Positions 10,313 to 20,943 of a DNA stretch of 64,000 nucleotides are shown here, piece by piece (the stretch's first letter is position 1; each line of letters begins with the position of its first letter). This DNA comes from Candidatus Symbiopectobacterium endolongispinus (GTDB taxonomy: Bacteria; Pseudomonadota; Gammaproteobacteria; Enterobacterales; Enterobacteriaceae). The position numbers and the translations under genes were made by a program. The notes under the pieces are model-generated. The model had not been told where the DNA came from. It did no database searches and saw only the letters and a program-made list of their open reading frames with translations. The stretch covers positions 806,001 through 870,000 of the forward strand of contig NZ_JAFJYB010000001.1 in NCBI RefSeq assembly GCF_018777385.1. The letters are read 5' to 3'.

Positions 10313-11012
10313 ATGAGTCTTGCCAAACAAGGCATGTTGTACGTGTTAATCGCCTCCATTCTGTGCGGCACGTTAACGGTGCAGTTTACCTTTTTGGTCA
10401 CGATAGAAAAGTCGAATGCGGCAACCGGGACTATCCTTCAGTTTCTCTCTCCAACGGTGATTGTCACCTGGTTTGCGCTAACGCGGAAAAAGCTGCCGGG
10501 TGTGTTTGTATGTGCCGCGATACTCACCTCGCTGGCGGGCACTTTTTTGCTGGTGACGCACGGTAATCCGACGTCGCTGTCGATCTCGCCTACGGCGCTG
10601 ATCTGGGGGGATTGCTGCCGCCTTCTATTCCACCTACTCCTCGGGGCTGATCTCCCGGCACGGCACATTGCTGGTGGTGGGGTGGAGCATGTTTATTGCA
10701 GTGGTATCGATGATGCCTTTTTTCCTGCTGCCGGAAGAGAATATTGCGGTTAACGGTCTGGGCCTGTTTGCTTTCTTCTATCTGATTATCGTGGGCACTG
10801 CTGTGACGTTTAGCCTGTATCTCAAAGGCGCATCGCTGATTGGCGGCCAGAAGGCCAGCATTCTTAGCTGCGCAGAGCCGCTGACCAGCGCCGTACTGTC
10901 TTTGCTGCTGTTGGGCATTACCTTCACGCTGCCTGATTGGCTCGGCACGCTGCTTATCCCCTCATCCGTGCTGCTGATTGCCATGGATGCCAAGGGGAAA
11001 TTACACCGTTAA
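10313..11012 (+). pseudogene. EamA/DMT-family transporter, 5' truncated and frameshifted
   Basis: Inner-membrane drug/metabolite-transporter-family protein. The visible part has about eight hydrophobic helices instead of the usual ten, and ~230 residues instead of ~290-300, so the first helices appear missing. ATG 10313 has GAGG upstream but may be fortuitous; an in-frame ATG lies at 10274. In the middle, a run of six G at 10605-10610 shifts the frame. Five G would give the continuous reading [18 protein letters not shown] and join the two halves. The second half ends GKLHR at 11012. Substrate cannot be inferred. Confidence 0.75.
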
Positions 11013-11029
11013 TCTGAGGGGAATCAGCT

Positions 11030-11547
11030 ATGAAACATGAACATGTTGGTGACGTTATCCTCGATGCATACTCGATTGCGCAAGGTGTCAGTCAGGTTGC
11101 CGCGCAACTCAATCAGGACTTTGATGAGGCCGTTGCCATTACGGTAGTGCCGGGCGGTATACTCTACACAGCAGACCTGACCAGACAGTTAACATTTGAT
11201 ATCAATATGGATTATATTTCCTGTCCACACACTCCGGGAGACAGGAATAATCATTCCCCCATCGTGTTCCATAATAATATCGACATCAGTAACCGCCATG
11301 TCACCTCATTGATGATGCGATTGAGTCAGGTGGGACAATGAAGCGTCTGGTTAACCATATCTCCAAGCACTTCACGCCAAAATCGGTTTCTGTGGCCGTT
11401 TTGTTTGTCAAACCGGGTCGCGTTGATATCCCTGTTAAACAATATTTTGCGTATGGAATGGACAACTATGATTTACTGATTGGCTATGGTATGCCGTGGG
11501 AGAATAAGTACAGAAATCTCCCTTACGTCGCGAAATTGAAGCGTTAA
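11030..11547 (+). pseudogene. Hypoxanthine phosphoribosyltransferase-like protein, frameshifted
   Basis: Type I phosphoribosyltransferase related to Hpt, transferring a base onto PRPP. The start at ATG 11030 has a good GAGGGG. The first part contains VVPGGILYTADL (Hpt-like GG loop) and MDYISCPHTPGD. A frameshift near 11300 falls at the PRPP motif: the next frame reads LIDDAIESGGTMKRL, the expected DD-x3-SGGT signature. It continues VAVLFVKPGRVDIPVKQYFAYG to 11547, total ~172 residues, normal for the family. The second piece has its own ATG at 11338 overlapping the first stop (ATGA), but it lacks half of the active site, so I regard the locus as a pseudogene. Confidence 0.75.
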
Positions 11548-11592
11548 GCGCCTGTCAGTAACGATCAAACCGATCATGTTGGTACACCAGAC

Positions 11593-12795
11593 CTACTTAT
11601 GTTGGGCAACGTTCAACGCCTGCGCACACGTCCAAGCGGAACCCCACGCCCACTGGAAGTTATAGCCGCCCAGCCAGCCGGTAACGTCCACCACTTCGCC
11701 GATAAAATAGAGGCCTGGCACTTTACTGGCCTCCAGGGTTTTTGACGATAACTCACGCGTATCTACACCGCCGAGGGTGACTTCTGCGGTGCGATAGCCT
11801 TCCGTACCGTTGGGTTGCACTTGCCAGGCGTGCAGATTTTCAATGAGCGCTGCGATCTGTGAGGATTGCAGCTGCTTCAGTGAAACCTCGGGCACTATCC
11901 CCAAGGTTTGCAGGCACTCGACCAAGCGTTTCGGCAGCCACAGCGCCAGCGTATTTTTCAGGCTTTGATTGGGGTGTGCTGCACGTTGCTCGGCAAGCAG
12001 TACGTTAAGATCGTGCTGTGGCAACAGATTGATTGTCACCATTTCGCCCGGTAGCCAATAGCTAGACAGTTGCAGAATGGCCGGGCCAGAAAGGCCACGA
12101 TGGGTAAACAGCAGACTCTCTTTAAAGCTGACACCGTTTTTCGCGGTCACCACTACAGGTACGGAAACGCCGGACAGCGTCTGTATCTGCTCCAGCAGCG
12201 GTTTATGTAGGGTAAACGGTACTAGCGCAGCGCGTGTTGGCAGTACCTTAAGGCCAAACTGTTGTGCGACCTGATAACCGAAGGGGGATGCGCCTAGCCC
12301 CGGCATGGAAAGCCCCCCGCTGGCAATCACTACCTGTGGAACCGTGAGCGTGCCATTGGCGAAGGTGAGGGTGAACGCTGAGCCCGCCCGTTCAATACGC
12401 TGGGGTTCACTACGTAGACGAAACTGTACGTTGCCGAGTTCGCACTCGCGCATCAGCATGTCCACAATCTGCTGCGCGCTGTCATCACAGAACAACTGCC
12501 CAAGGGTTTTCTCGTGATAGGCAATACCGTGCCGATTGACCAGATCGATAAAATCCCACTGGGTGTAACGCGCCAGCGCTGATTTGCAAAAATGCGGGTT
12601 TTCAGACAGATAAGTTGCTGGCTCGGCGTACATATTGGTGAAATTGCAGCAACCACCGCCCGACATCAATATTTTGCGACCGGGTTTTTTGCCGTTATCC
12701 ACCAGCAGAACGCGCAGTCCGCGTTGTCCGGCCTGGGCGGCGCAAAACAGACCAGCAGCACCAGCACCCACAATGACAACATCAAACGATTCCAC
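11593..12795 (-). CDS. yhiN: YhiN, HI0933-family NAD(P)/FAD-dependent oxidoreductase
   Basis: Flavoprotein of 400 aa, the same length as E. coli YhiN. The N-terminal dinucleotide fold is VIVGAGAAGLFCAAQAG, followed by GRKILMSGGG (family signature), VIASGGLSMPGLGASPFGY and a C-terminal GEVVDVTGWLGGYNFQWAW that closes the FAD site. Start taken as GTG 12795 (MESFDVV) with AGGAG 8 nt upstream; it matches the E. coli N-terminus. The family's exact reaction is unsettled. It is divergent from pitA, the same neighbour as in E. coli. Intact. Confidence 0.92.
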   Translation of the reverse strand: MESFDVVIVGAGAAGLFCAAQAGQRGLRVLLVDNGKKPGRKILMSGGGCCNFTNMYAEPATYLSENPHFCKSALARYTQWDFIDLVNRHGIAYHEKTLGQLFCDDSAQQIVDMLMRECELGNVQFRLRSEPQRIERAGSAFTLTFANGTLTVPQVVIASGGLSMPGLGASPFGYQVAQQFGLKVLPTRAALVPFTLHKPLLEQIQTLSGVSVPVVVTAKNGVSFKESLLFTHRGLSGPAILQLSSYWLPGEMVTINLLPQHDLNVLLAEQRAAHPNQSLKNTLALWLPKRLVECLQTLGIVPEVSLKQLQSSQIAALIENLHAWQVQPNGTEGYRTAEVTLGGVDTRELSSKTLEASKVPGLYFIGEVVDVTGWLGGYNFQWAWGSAWTCAQALNVAQHK

Positions 12796-13065
12796 AGTGC
12801 GCTCTCCTGCCAATGGCGATATAAAAAGTTAGCATTTTCCCCGATAACCTACGGGTGGCTGATTGTAGTGTCAGGCGCGAAGGGATGCCAGCGTAACAAA
12901 ATGTATATTTATACAAGAATATGTATTTTTTGATTTTATTAAGATAAATCCGACCAATAGCCGAATTGGTCATCTTTTCGTCAAAAAAAGTCATATTTTC
13001 CTTTTCCCGTTTAGGCTTGTCGCAGATAATGCGCCGCGTTCATGACCACAAATGGCCTAACGCTT

Positions 13066-14568
13066 ATGCTACATTTATTTACCGGGGTTGATTTTCATAC
13101 CGGTCTGATGCTGATTTTGGCACTGGTATTTGTTCTGTTCTATGAAGCCATAAACGGCTTTCACGATACGGCGAATGCTGTTGCCACCGTTGTATATACG
13201 CGCGCGATGCGGGCGGAATATGCGGTTGTCATGGCCGGACTGTTTAACTTTTTCGGCGTGATGCTAGGCGGGTTGAGCGTGGCTTATGCCATCGTGCATT
13301 TGCTGCCTACTGATTTGCTGCTTAACGTCAGTTCCGCGCACGGTCTGGCCATGGTGTTCTCCATGCTGCTGGCGGCGATTATCTGGAACCTGGGCACCTG
13401 GTACTTCGGTTTGCCAGCCTCCAGTTCCCACACCTTGATTGGTTCTATCATCGGGATTGGTTTGACCAACGCCCTGCTCACCGACACTTCTGTCGTGGAT
13501 GCGCTCAATGTTCCCAAAATGATCAGTATCTTCCTGTCACTGATTCTCTCTCCCATTGTGGGGATGGTGGTCGTGGGTCTGATGCTGTTCGTGCTGCTAC
13601 GTTTCTGGAACAACAATAAGAAACGCAAACGCATTCACTTGACGCCAGCCGATCGTGAAAAGCTGGATGGCAAACGTAAGCCGCCGTTCTGGACGCGTAC
13701 AGCGCTGATCATTTCCGCTATCGGTGTTAGCTTCTCCCACGGCGCGAACGACGGCCAGAAATGTATCGGCCTGATCATGCTGGTACTGATTGGCGTTGCG
13801 CCTGCCGGCTTTGTCGTCAACATGAGCGCTTCCGGCTATGAAATCAGCCGCACGCGTGATGCCGTCGTCAATTTGCAGGAGTTCTATCAACAGCATGGCG
13901 ATGCGCTCAAACACGTCATCGACCTCTCTACGCCTGTGCCGGCGACAGAAACTGTGCTGCCTGCTAATGGTGTTAAAGAGTTCCACTGCGACAGTTCGCG
14001 CGTAATGATCGCCATCGAACGTTCACTGGGTCTGCTGAATAACCTGAAGAGTTATGACCAGTTGAATGCCGAGGATCGCGGTCGTGTGCGTCGCTTGTTG
14101 ATGTGCATCGCGGATACCATGGACAAGGTAGCGAAGCTGCCGGAAACCACGTCTGAAGATCGCCGCTACCTGAACAATCTGCGTCAGGATATGTTGAAAA
14201 CCGTCGAATATGCGCCGTTATGGATTATCGTTGCTGTCGCATTGGCGCTCTCACTGGGCACCATGGTGGGCTGGCGTCGTGTCGCGGTAACTATCGGCGA
14301 GAAGATCGGTAAACGTGGCATGACCTACGCACAAGGGGTGTCTGCACAGGTGACGGCGGCGCTGTCAATTGGTGTGGCGAGCTATACCGGTATGCCGGTG
14401 TCCACCACCCATGTTCTTTCCTCTGCGGTTGTGGGCACCATGATCGTTGATGGTGGCGGCGTACAGGGCAAAACGGTTAAGAACATCCTGCTGGCATGGG
14501 TGTTTACGCTGCCTGTCTCTCTGGTGATGTCCGGCGTGCTGTATTGGTTGGCGCTGAAACTGATTTAA
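13066..14568 (+). CDS. pitA: PitA low-affinity inorganic phosphate transporter
   Basis: Inner-membrane proton-coupled carrier of metal-phosphate complexes, PiT family. The two family signatures are present: [17 protein letters not shown] in the N-terminal half and [12 protein letters not shown] in the second; [15 protein letters not shown] and [13 protein letters not shown] are the matching repeats. A long cytoplasmic loop separates the halves. ATG 13066 (MLHLFTG) aligns with the E. coli start; an in-frame ATG at 13042 would add eight residues and cannot be excluded because neither has a strong ribosome-binding site. One clear terminator follows. Intact, 500 aa. Confidence 0.95.
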   Translation: MLHLFTGVDFHTGLMLILALVFVLFYEAINGFHDTANAVATVVYTRAMRAEYAVVMAGLFNFFGVMLGGLSVAYAIVHLLPTDLLLNVSSAHGLAMVFSMLLAAIIWNLGTWYFGLPASSSHTLIGSIIGIGLTNALLTDTSVVDALNVPKMISIFLSLILSPIVGMVVVGLMLFVLLRFWNNNKKRKRIHLTPADREKLDGKRKPPFWTRTALIISAIGVSFSHGANDGQKCIGLIMLVLIGVAPAGFVVNMSASGYEISRTRDAVVNLQEFYQQHGDALKHVIDLSTPVPATETVLPANGVKEFHCDSSRVMIAIERSLGLLNNLKSYDQLNAEDRGRVRRLLMCIADTMDKVAKLPETTSEDRRYLNNLRQDMLKTVEYAPLWIIVAVALALSLGTMVGWRRVAVTIGEKIGKRGMTYAQGVSAQVTAALSIGVASYTGMPVSTTHVLSSAVVGTMIVDGGGVQGKTVKNILLAWVFTLPVSLVMSGVLYWLALKLI

Positions 14569-14596
14569 TCCGTCAGGGTTGAAACTGCACGAAATA

Positions 14597-14624
14597 AAAA
14601 GGCGATTCGAGAGAATCGCCTTTT
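14597..14624. terminator. Bidirectional terminator between pitA and uspB
   Basis: Perfect 12-bp stem (14597-14608 with 14613-14624), loop GAGA, flanked by A and T tracts so it can serve both convergent genes. Confidence 0.9.
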
Positions 14625-14661
14625 ATCTTTGTCGGTTACACATTATTAAATACCCAATCGA

Positions 14662-14997
14662 TCAATACCACATCAACATGGACACCAGACTTACCAGGAT
14701 GAGTCCGCACAGTGCGGAGGTCAGCATAAACTGGCCTCGTACTCGCTCACAGCGGCGCATAAACTCTTCATCGTGGTGTTCCAGATAGCGTTGTGCGTAA
14801 ATGTAGCGAACCAGCCGAATCTGCTTACTGGGCTGTCCGTGGGAAGTGAAAAATCCTCCGCCATCCACATACTGGTACAACAGCGGGTCGCAATCGCGCA
14901 GGATCATCAGCAGTACGCGCAAAGAAGAATAATAGCGCGCCATGTTGATGACACAGACGATGCTCAAGGCCCAGAAAAGCGCAAATGTACTGATCAT
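14662..14997 (-). CDS. uspB: Universal stress protein B
   Basis: Small inner-membrane protein of 111 aa, exactly the E. coli UspB length. It has an N-terminal membrane helix (residues ~3-20), a basic and aromatic middle (YDGGGFFTS-type segment, [17 protein letters not shown]) and a C-terminal helix ending MLMWY. UspB is a stationary-phase, RpoS-dependent protein affecting ethanol tolerance. It is convergent with pitA and divergent from uspA, as in E. coli. Intact. Confidence 0.93.
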   Translation of the reverse strand: MISTFALFWALSIVCVINMARYYSSLRVLLMILRDCDPLLYQYVDGGGFFTSHGQPSKQIRLVRYIYAQRYLEHHDEEFMRRCERVRGQFMLTSALCGLILVSLVSMLMWY

Positions 14998-15651
14998 GCT
15001 CCCCTCCCAGATAATGTTATTCGTCAGAACGAGGATGTGGTGAACATCCTACAGCGTTTCTGCGAATCGTTTTGCCACACGTTCATTACGCGATTTTATT
15101 AAGCGGGCGAATAAAGGGTAAATCGCCCTTATCTTTTGCTCTACCGGGCAGTATGTAGTACGGTAATCGAGAGACCTCAAGCACCGCAATGGAACACCGC
15201 TCGACTCACCATGAAATGATAGGCTCAGCAGCCGAATGGCACGTTGGTATCCCCCTCATTGTTATTTTAGAAGAGGAAAACAGATTTTTGCCACAGAGTG
15301 ACCGATATCAAATAATTTTGACGATTTTCCCTACTCTTTTTTCTGGTTTTGTAGCAGATCGTCGGGAATCCAGACGTGATAAGGAGCCGTTTCTACTACA
15401 CTTATCAAGGAGTACAAGAATTTTACGGTCAGATCGCCGTTCCTGTGAGCCGTTGTGCAGTAATCACTTGCACGGAGCACGGGCGCTGTGCTGGTCATCT
15501 CGCAGAATGTGGTAAATATGCGGTGGTGTGATCTGCTGAACATAACAAAAATCGGCAGGGGTGGTATTCTATAGCCAAGCCATTAAGTATCAGATTAGCA
15601 GGCGGAAAAATCTGCTGAACCATTAATGTGCCTTTACGGAAGGAGCTTATT
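14998..15651. other. uspB-uspA divergent intergenic region
   Basis: About 650 bp that should hold the promoters of uspB and uspA. Small open frames cross it on both strands but none has a family resemblance or a convincing ribosome-binding site. No RNA gene recognised. Confidence 0.5.
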
Positions 15652-16086
15652 ATGGCTTATAAACATATCCTGATTGCTGTTGACCTTTCTCCAGAAAGTA
15701 AAGTGTTAGTGGAAAAGGCGGTCTCGATGGCAAGGCCGTACAATGCCAAAGTCTCGTTGATCCACGTCGACGTCAATTACTCCGATCTGTACACCGGCCT
15801 GATTGATGTGAATCTGGGCGACATGCAGCAGCGTATTTCTGAAGAAACGCAAAACGCGTTGACCGATCTCTCTAAAAACGCCGGTTATCCGATCACGGAA
15901 ACCTTGAGTGGCAGTGGCGATCTGGGGCAGGTTTTGGTGGATGCTATCAAGAAATATGATGCTGACCTGGTGTTATGTGGGCACCATCAGGATTTTTGGA
16001 GCAAGCTGATGTCTTCCGCGCGTCAACTGATCAACACCGTGCATGTGGACATGCTGATCGTTCCGTTGCGTGATGACGAAGAGTAA
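15652..16086 (+). CDS. uspA: Universal stress protein A
   Basis: Cytoplasmic 144-aa UspA, near-identical to E. coli Usp[66 protein letters not shown], and [13 protein letters not shown]. Start ATG 15652 with GGAG 8 nt upstream. UspA is induced by growth arrest and many stresses and lacks the ATP-binding loop of other Usp proteins. It is single-gene, with its own terminator. Intact. Confidence 0.96.
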   Translation: MAYKHILIAVDLSPESKVLVEKAVSMARPYNAKVSLIHVDVNYSDLYTGLIDVNLGDMQQRISEETQNALTDLSKNAGYPITETLSGSGDLGQVLVDAIKKYDADLVLCGHHQDFWSKLMSSARQLINTVHVDMLIVPLRDDEE

Positions 16087-16104
16087 CATCCTCGTTCTCT
16101 TCCT

Positions 16105-16133
16105 CTCCCCGGTTAAGGCCGGGGAGCCTTTTT
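16105..16133 (+). terminator. Rho-independent terminator of uspA
   Basis: CTCCCCGG / CCGGGGAG stem of 8 bp, 6-base loop, followed by CC and a T5 tract, 18 bp after the stop. Confidence 0.9.
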
Positions 16134-16526
16134 AGCTAGTGCATTTTTTTGCAAATTGACCGATTTTTTAGTCGATCGCATTTTTTTACCTCCCCTCTGT
16201 TAACCGCTTTTTTGTGCACTGAATTGCACTTTCTTTTGTTATATAACAGAAACTTATGATAAATTTTTATCATTTTTTATGTGGGGATAAGTGCCTATCT
16301 CATTGGTTTTTAAGCATATAAAACGTTAAAAAACGCTTGCTTGAATATACACCAGCAGTGCTATAGCCGAAGCGGCACAACATCATTCAACCGCGATCCC
16401 ACAGGCTTTTAACGTGCATAACTTTCACCGTTTTCACGCGGCCAAGCACTTTGCTGCGCGTGAAAGGGGGCGAGATAAAAAAAGCACAGTCCACCGGACG
16501 CTTTCTCTTTTTTGCAGGAGTTGGTA
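16134..16526. other. AT-rich region upstream of gdhA
   Basis: About 390 bp, rich in T runs, with no gene visible. It presumably held the gdhA promoter. Confidence 0.4.
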
Positions 16527-17704
16527 ATGGCTCAATTAGTCTCTCTGGAAAGTTTTCTCAATCAGGTTCAGCAGCGCGACCCGCATCAGCCGGAGTTTTC
16601 TCAGGCGGTCAGGGAAGTTTTCTCTACCCTATGGCCGTTTCTGGAACAGAATCCGCGCTATGCAGAGCAAAGCCTGCTGGAACGTCTGGTCGAGCCAGAG
16701 CGTGTTATCCAGTTTCGCGTTGCCTGGACGGATGACAAAGGTCAGGTGCAGGTCAACCGCGCTTGGCGCGTGCAGTTCAGTTCCGCCATTGGTCCGTATA
16801 AAGGCGGGATGCGTTCCCACCCTTCGGTGAACCTCTCCATTCTCAAATTCCTCGGTTTCGAGCAAACCTTTAAAAACTCGCTGACCACGCTGCCAATGGG
16901 CGGTGGTAAAGGCGGTTCCGATTTCGATCCCAAGGGTAAAAGCCATTGTGAAGTGATGCGCTTCTGTCAGGCGCTGATCGCGGAGCTGTATCGCCATCTG
17001 AGGCCGGATACTGACGTACCTGCCGGAGACATCGGTGTGGGCGGTCGTGAAGTGGGCTTTATGACCGGGATGATGAAAAAGCTGACCAACAACACCGCGT
17101 GTGTGTTTACCGGTAAAGGACTCTCTTTTGGCGGCAGTCTGATTCGCCAGGAAGCGACAGGGTATGGGCTATTCTACTTCACGCAGGCGATGCTGGAGCG
17201 TCACGGCCTTGGGTTTGATGGCATGCGTGTTGCAGTCTCCTGGTTCGGTAACGTGGCGCAGTATGCCATTGAAAAAGCGTTGTCTCTGGGCGCTCGTATG
17301 ATTACCGCTTCGGACTCCAACGGCACGGTCGTGGATGAGGCGGGCTTTACGCCGGAGAAACTGGTGCTGCTGGCGGATATCAAAAACCAACGTTATGGCC
17401 GTGTGGAAGATTACGCGCGCGAAGCCGGTCTTACGTACCTGCCAGGCCAAATGCCGTGGAACGTGCCCGTGGACATCGCACTGCCGTGCGCCACGCAGAA
17501 TGAGCTGGACCTGACCAGTGCCAAGACGCTGATTGCTAACGGCGTGAAAGTCGTGGCGGAAGGGGCCAATATGCCGACCACGATCGAAGCGACGGATGCC
17601 TTCCTGGAAGCCAACGTACTGTTTGCGCCGGGCAAAGCGGCAAACGCCCCGGTGGTGTCGCAACCTCTGGGCTAGAAATGGCACAGAATGCGGCGCGCAT
17701 GGGC
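16527..17704 (+). pseudogene. gdhA: NADP-specific glutamate dehydrogenase, frameshifted and 3' deleted
   Basis: GdhA makes glutamate from 2-oxoglutarate and ammonia. Start ATG 16527 (MAQLVSLESFLNQ) with AGGAG. The catalytic-lysine segment PMGGGKGGSDFDPKGK is intact. Three defects follow. In the Rossmann loop the expected GSGNVAQ reads SWFGNVAQ, explained by a compensated T insertion and C deletion near 17240. At 17657 the run CCCC shifts the frame after GKAANA, giving an early stop at 17673-17675. The correct frame (GGVATSGLEMAQNAARMG) continues only to ~17704, where the gene is fused tail-to-tail to the next one, losing about the last 60 residues. Confidence 0.93.
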
Positions 17705-17705
17705 G

Positions 17706-18847
17706 GCCCGGACGGGTATCCATCATTTTCTCTGGTGCAGTAGGCACCAGTGCGCCGGTTTCCACGGGGCGATACGGGTTGCTGATATCGTAAGCGCGTA
17801 CGCCTGCGTTCTGGTAGGTGGCAAAAATCAGCGTTGAGCTGATAAAGCTACCCGGCCGGTTCTCATGCAGGTTATGCGGTCCGAAGTGCGCGCCCTTGGC
17901 CACGTAATCCACTTCATCCGGCTGCGGAAAGGTGGAAATGCTGACCGGGTTGCTCGGTTCGCGAATATTGAACAGCCAGATCAGCTTCTCGCCATCGTCC
18001 TGATTGTCTAGTACCGCCTAATCCAGTACCACCAGAAGATCGCGATCCGGCAACGGCAGTGCGGTGTGGGTACCGCCGCCGAACGGTGGGCTCCAGTTGC
18101 GATGGCTGATGAGCTGTGGCTGATGGTGATCGCTCACATCCAGCAGCGTCAGGCCACCGTCACGCCAACTGGCGTACGCGGTATCGCCGCTGATAATCGC
18201 GTGGTGCAGCGCATAGCGTTTTCCTTCCGGCCAGTTGGGCGTTTCGCCTGCCGCACTGTGCATGCCCGGCAACCACCAGCGCCCGGCAACCTCGGGTTTA
18301 CGCGGATCGGCAAGATCGATAGTCAGGAAGATATAATCACTAAAACCGTCCAACAGGGCAGAAACGTAGGCCCAACGCCCGCCGACGTACCAAATACGGT
18401 GAATGCCAATGCCGTTCAGCGGCTGAAAGCCGATTTCACGCGGCTTGTCCGGCGTTGAGATATCAAACACCCGCAGTCCGGCGCTCCAGACTCTGTCTTG
18501 CACGTCACTCACCGTATCGGCAACGGAGCGCGTGTAATAGACCTTTTCATCGGCAAAGCGGGTGTCGGCAAACAGATCGCGTGCGTTAATCACAAGCAGC
18601 AGATCGTCATGTGCCTGCAAATGCACATTCCAGGTGCCAGGCGGAGCGGGCACGTAACCCGCCGCCTTGGGGTTTTTCGCATCGCGCACATCGACGATGG
18701 AGAACCCCTGCGACACCATATGCCCGATATATGCGTAGCCACGATGGACCATCACCTGCGCGCCGTCTGGCCGCCCCCCTGATCGCTATGCCCGATCAAC
18801 CGCATGTTGCGGCTGTCATCGGGATGCGGCAGTTCCTGCTTTGCCAT
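17706..18847 (-). pseudogene. LVIVD-repeat beta-propeller protein, 3' truncated
   Basis: Protein with LVIVD repeats (FSIVDVRDAKNPKAAGY, LRVFDISTPDKPREIG, LTLLDVSDHHQPQLIS, VRAYDISNPYRPVE), a beta-propeller-like family of unknown function. The natural start is ATG 18847 (MAKQELPHPDD). A run of six C at 18774-18779 (six G on the coding strand) shifts the frame; seven would link the start to VMVHRGYAYIGH. An in-frame TAG at 18018-18020 follows VVLD. The C-terminus is lost where it meets gdhA near 17706. It is the last gene of the sugar ABC operon, 12 bp after the binding-protein gene, hinting at a related role. Confidence 0.82.
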
Positions 18848-18858
18848 ACTGTGGTTCC

Positions 18859-19925
18859 TTATTTTTTCTGTTTGGCTTCCAGCGTAGCGAACCACGGCGC
18901 AATGAAATCATCGCTCTGGCCCCAGCCGGGAATAATATTGCCGAGTGAAGAGACGTTAACCTGTCCCGGCTGGCTCACCAGTAGCGCCTGTGGAATGGTG
19001 GCGGACTTGAAATCATAGGTTGCTGGGGTTGGTTCGCCTGCAATCTTGTTGGCAATCAGACGCACGTTAGTCGCACCGATCAGTTTCTGGTCAACCGCAA
19101 CGCTCACTTTCCACGGGCTGTTGGCCTCGCGCATCAGTTGCACATCTTGATTGGAAATATCGATGCTGTAGAGTTTGATTTCGGTGCGGCCATTCTCTTT
19201 AAGCGCCTTGTAAGCGCCCTGGCTGAAGGCATCCCAAGTGCCCCAGATGGCGTCGATCTTACCTTTCGGGTATTTCGCCAGCACTGCACCCACTTTGTTG
19301 GCGGTGTCACCTTGTAAATCGGAAGAGACCGCGCAAATGGATTCCAGCTCTTTAATGCCAGGATGGTCTTTCAGGATGTTTTGGTAGGCCGCCTGACGGC
19401 GCTCCATTGGCGGGAACCCGGTTACCCACAGTTTGATGATATTGGCATGACCGTTGAAATCTTTCACCAGTTGGCCGAAGGAGAGTTCGGTCAGCGACGC
19501 TTCATCCTGCTGAGTCACGGTCACGCCGTTAATGGTGCCATTGACGGCGGTATCGAAGGTGGACACCGCAATGCCGCTGTCAACGATGCGCTGAACCAGC
19601 ACGGTCGAGTACGGATCGCGGCCCTGAGACAGGATAATCCCGTCATACTTCTGGCTGATGGCCTGATTGACGAAATCCTGAAAGCTGGCGTCATCGCCGT
19701 TGCTCAGGAAGGTATTGACGGTGAACCCCAGTTTATTCCCTTGCTGGATGGCTCCCGCAATAAACTGGGTGGTGTTATCGTCAGAGCCAAGGTTACGGAT
19801 GACGGCGATGCGAATCGGCCCGTCGTGTTTGGCGATCGCGTCCGGCACGGGGCAGGGGTGGCCGCAAAGGTGGGGGCGATGGTCAGCAGGCTCAGCACCA
19901 GCAGTGAAAACGTCAATTTCTTCAT
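18859..19925 (-). pseudogene. Periplasmic sugar-binding protein (RbsB-like), frameshifted
   Basis: Solute-binding protein of a ribose/xylose-type ABC importer (Peripla_BP_4). ATG 19925 begins a clear signal peptide, MKKLTFSLLVLSLL to FAATPAP. Then one base is missing in the G4 runs at 19849-19858, and the mature protein continues in another frame from VPDAIAKHDGPIRIAVI. The rest (DDNTTQFIAGA, YDGIILSQGRDP, AIWGTWDAFSQGAYKAL) is uninterrupted to 18859. Without the signal peptide the long frame could not be exported. It is part of the operon ATPase-permease-binding protein-LVIVD protein. Confidence 0.87.
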
Positions 19926-19947
19926 TATAGTTTCCTGTCTTTCGGGA

Positions 19948-20943
19948 TTAACGGCGTTGAACGTAAGTGATTGCCAGAGCGGCGGCCAGTACCAGCCCTT
20001 TGATAATGTCCATGGTGTAATAGGGAACGGAAAGCATTACCAGCCCGTTCTGCAATACGCCGAGGATCACCGCGCCGACCAGCGTAACTAATGCGTTGGG
20101 TTTGCCCGAGCCAGCGAGTGAAAAACCGATCCAGGCCTCTGCCACGGCATCCATCAGGTAACCGCCACCCGCGTTGACCTGCGATGATCCGATGCGAGAT
20201 GCCAGCAAAATACCGCCCAATCCCGCCAGCAAGGAGGCGAGAATATAGGCCGCCACGCGGTAACGGGTGGTACGGATGCCGGAAAGCCGTGCGGCTTCGG
20301 CGTTGCCGCCGATGGCATACATGCGGCGGCCGTGTTTGGTCAATGACAGGCCCAATTGTGCCACCACTGTGACAGCCAGCATGATAATCACGATGGTCGG
20401 CACCTGACCGAGCAGTGAAAAGGCATCAGGGATAACGCCCTCTGCCATCTCCCCGCTGGGTAGCACCATATTTTGGGTGATGGAGCCACCATAGCTGTAG
20501 GTCATCGCGACGCCCTGAATCACGAACAGGCTGGCAAGTGTTGCTAACATGTCGGGAATTTTCAGTACCACGATGAGAAAAGCATTAAACAGGCCGACCA
20601 GTGTACACAGCAGCAGTGTCACCAGAATCGCTTCTGTGGTGCCAAAGCCGTGCCAGACAAACAGTGAAATCACCAGTGCGTTAGCCAACGAGGCGGTTGA
20701 CCCCACCGAGAGATTGAACCCTCCCACCGTGAGTGAGATGGAGACGCCAATGGCGATCACCGTGACGATGGCAATCGAGCGCAGAATATTGATGATGTTG
20801 TACGGATCGAGAAAGTTGTCGGAGGCGATACCAAATAGCGCGACCAGCGCGACAACCGTCAGCAGCATTCCCCACTTGTAGAGAAAATCAAACAGCTGTT
20901 GGCGGCCCGAAACTGTCGCCTTAAGGGAAAGTGATTTGCTCAC
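19948..20943 (-). CDS. Sugar ABC transporter permease (RbsC-like)
   Basis: Inner-membrane permease of 331 aa, BPD_transp_2 family, with ~9-10 hydrophobic segments. It carries the typical GGFNLSVGSTASLANAL near the first third, GGNAEAARLSGI (the family's coupling-loop motif) and GGGYLMDAVAEAWIG. Start GTG 20943 overlaps the ATPase stop (GTGA), with GGAGG upstream, so the two are translationally coupled. Open, but its partners (ATPase and binding protein) are broken, so it is probably an orphan. The substrate is a monosaccharide by family; identity not visible. Confidence 0.88.
   Translation of the reverse strand: MSKSLSLKATVSGRQQLFDFLYKWGMLLTVVALVALFGIASDNFLDPYNIINILRSIAIVTVIAIGVSISLTVGGFNLSVGSTASLANALVISLFVWHGFGTTEAILVTLLLCTLVGLFNAFLIVVLKIPDMLATLASLFVIQGVAMTYSYGGSITQNMVLPSGEMAEGVIPDAFSLLGQVPTIVIIMLAVTVVAQLGLSLTKHGRRMYAIGGNAEAARLSGIRTTRYRVAAYILASLLAGLGGILLASRIGSSQVNAGGGYLMDAVAEAWIGFSLAGSGKPNALVTLVGAVILGVLQNGLVMLSVPYYTMDIIKGLVLAAALAITYVQRR

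Noticed and set aside
11030-11547. Two overlapping genes with translational coupling
   Set aside because: The PRPP motif and core of one phosphoribosyltransferase domain are split exactly at the overlap, so a frameshift in a single gene explains it better.
15189-15515. Open frame between uspB and uspA as a gene
   Set aside because: No ribosome-binding site, no family resemblance, low-complexity basic composition; part of a promoter region.
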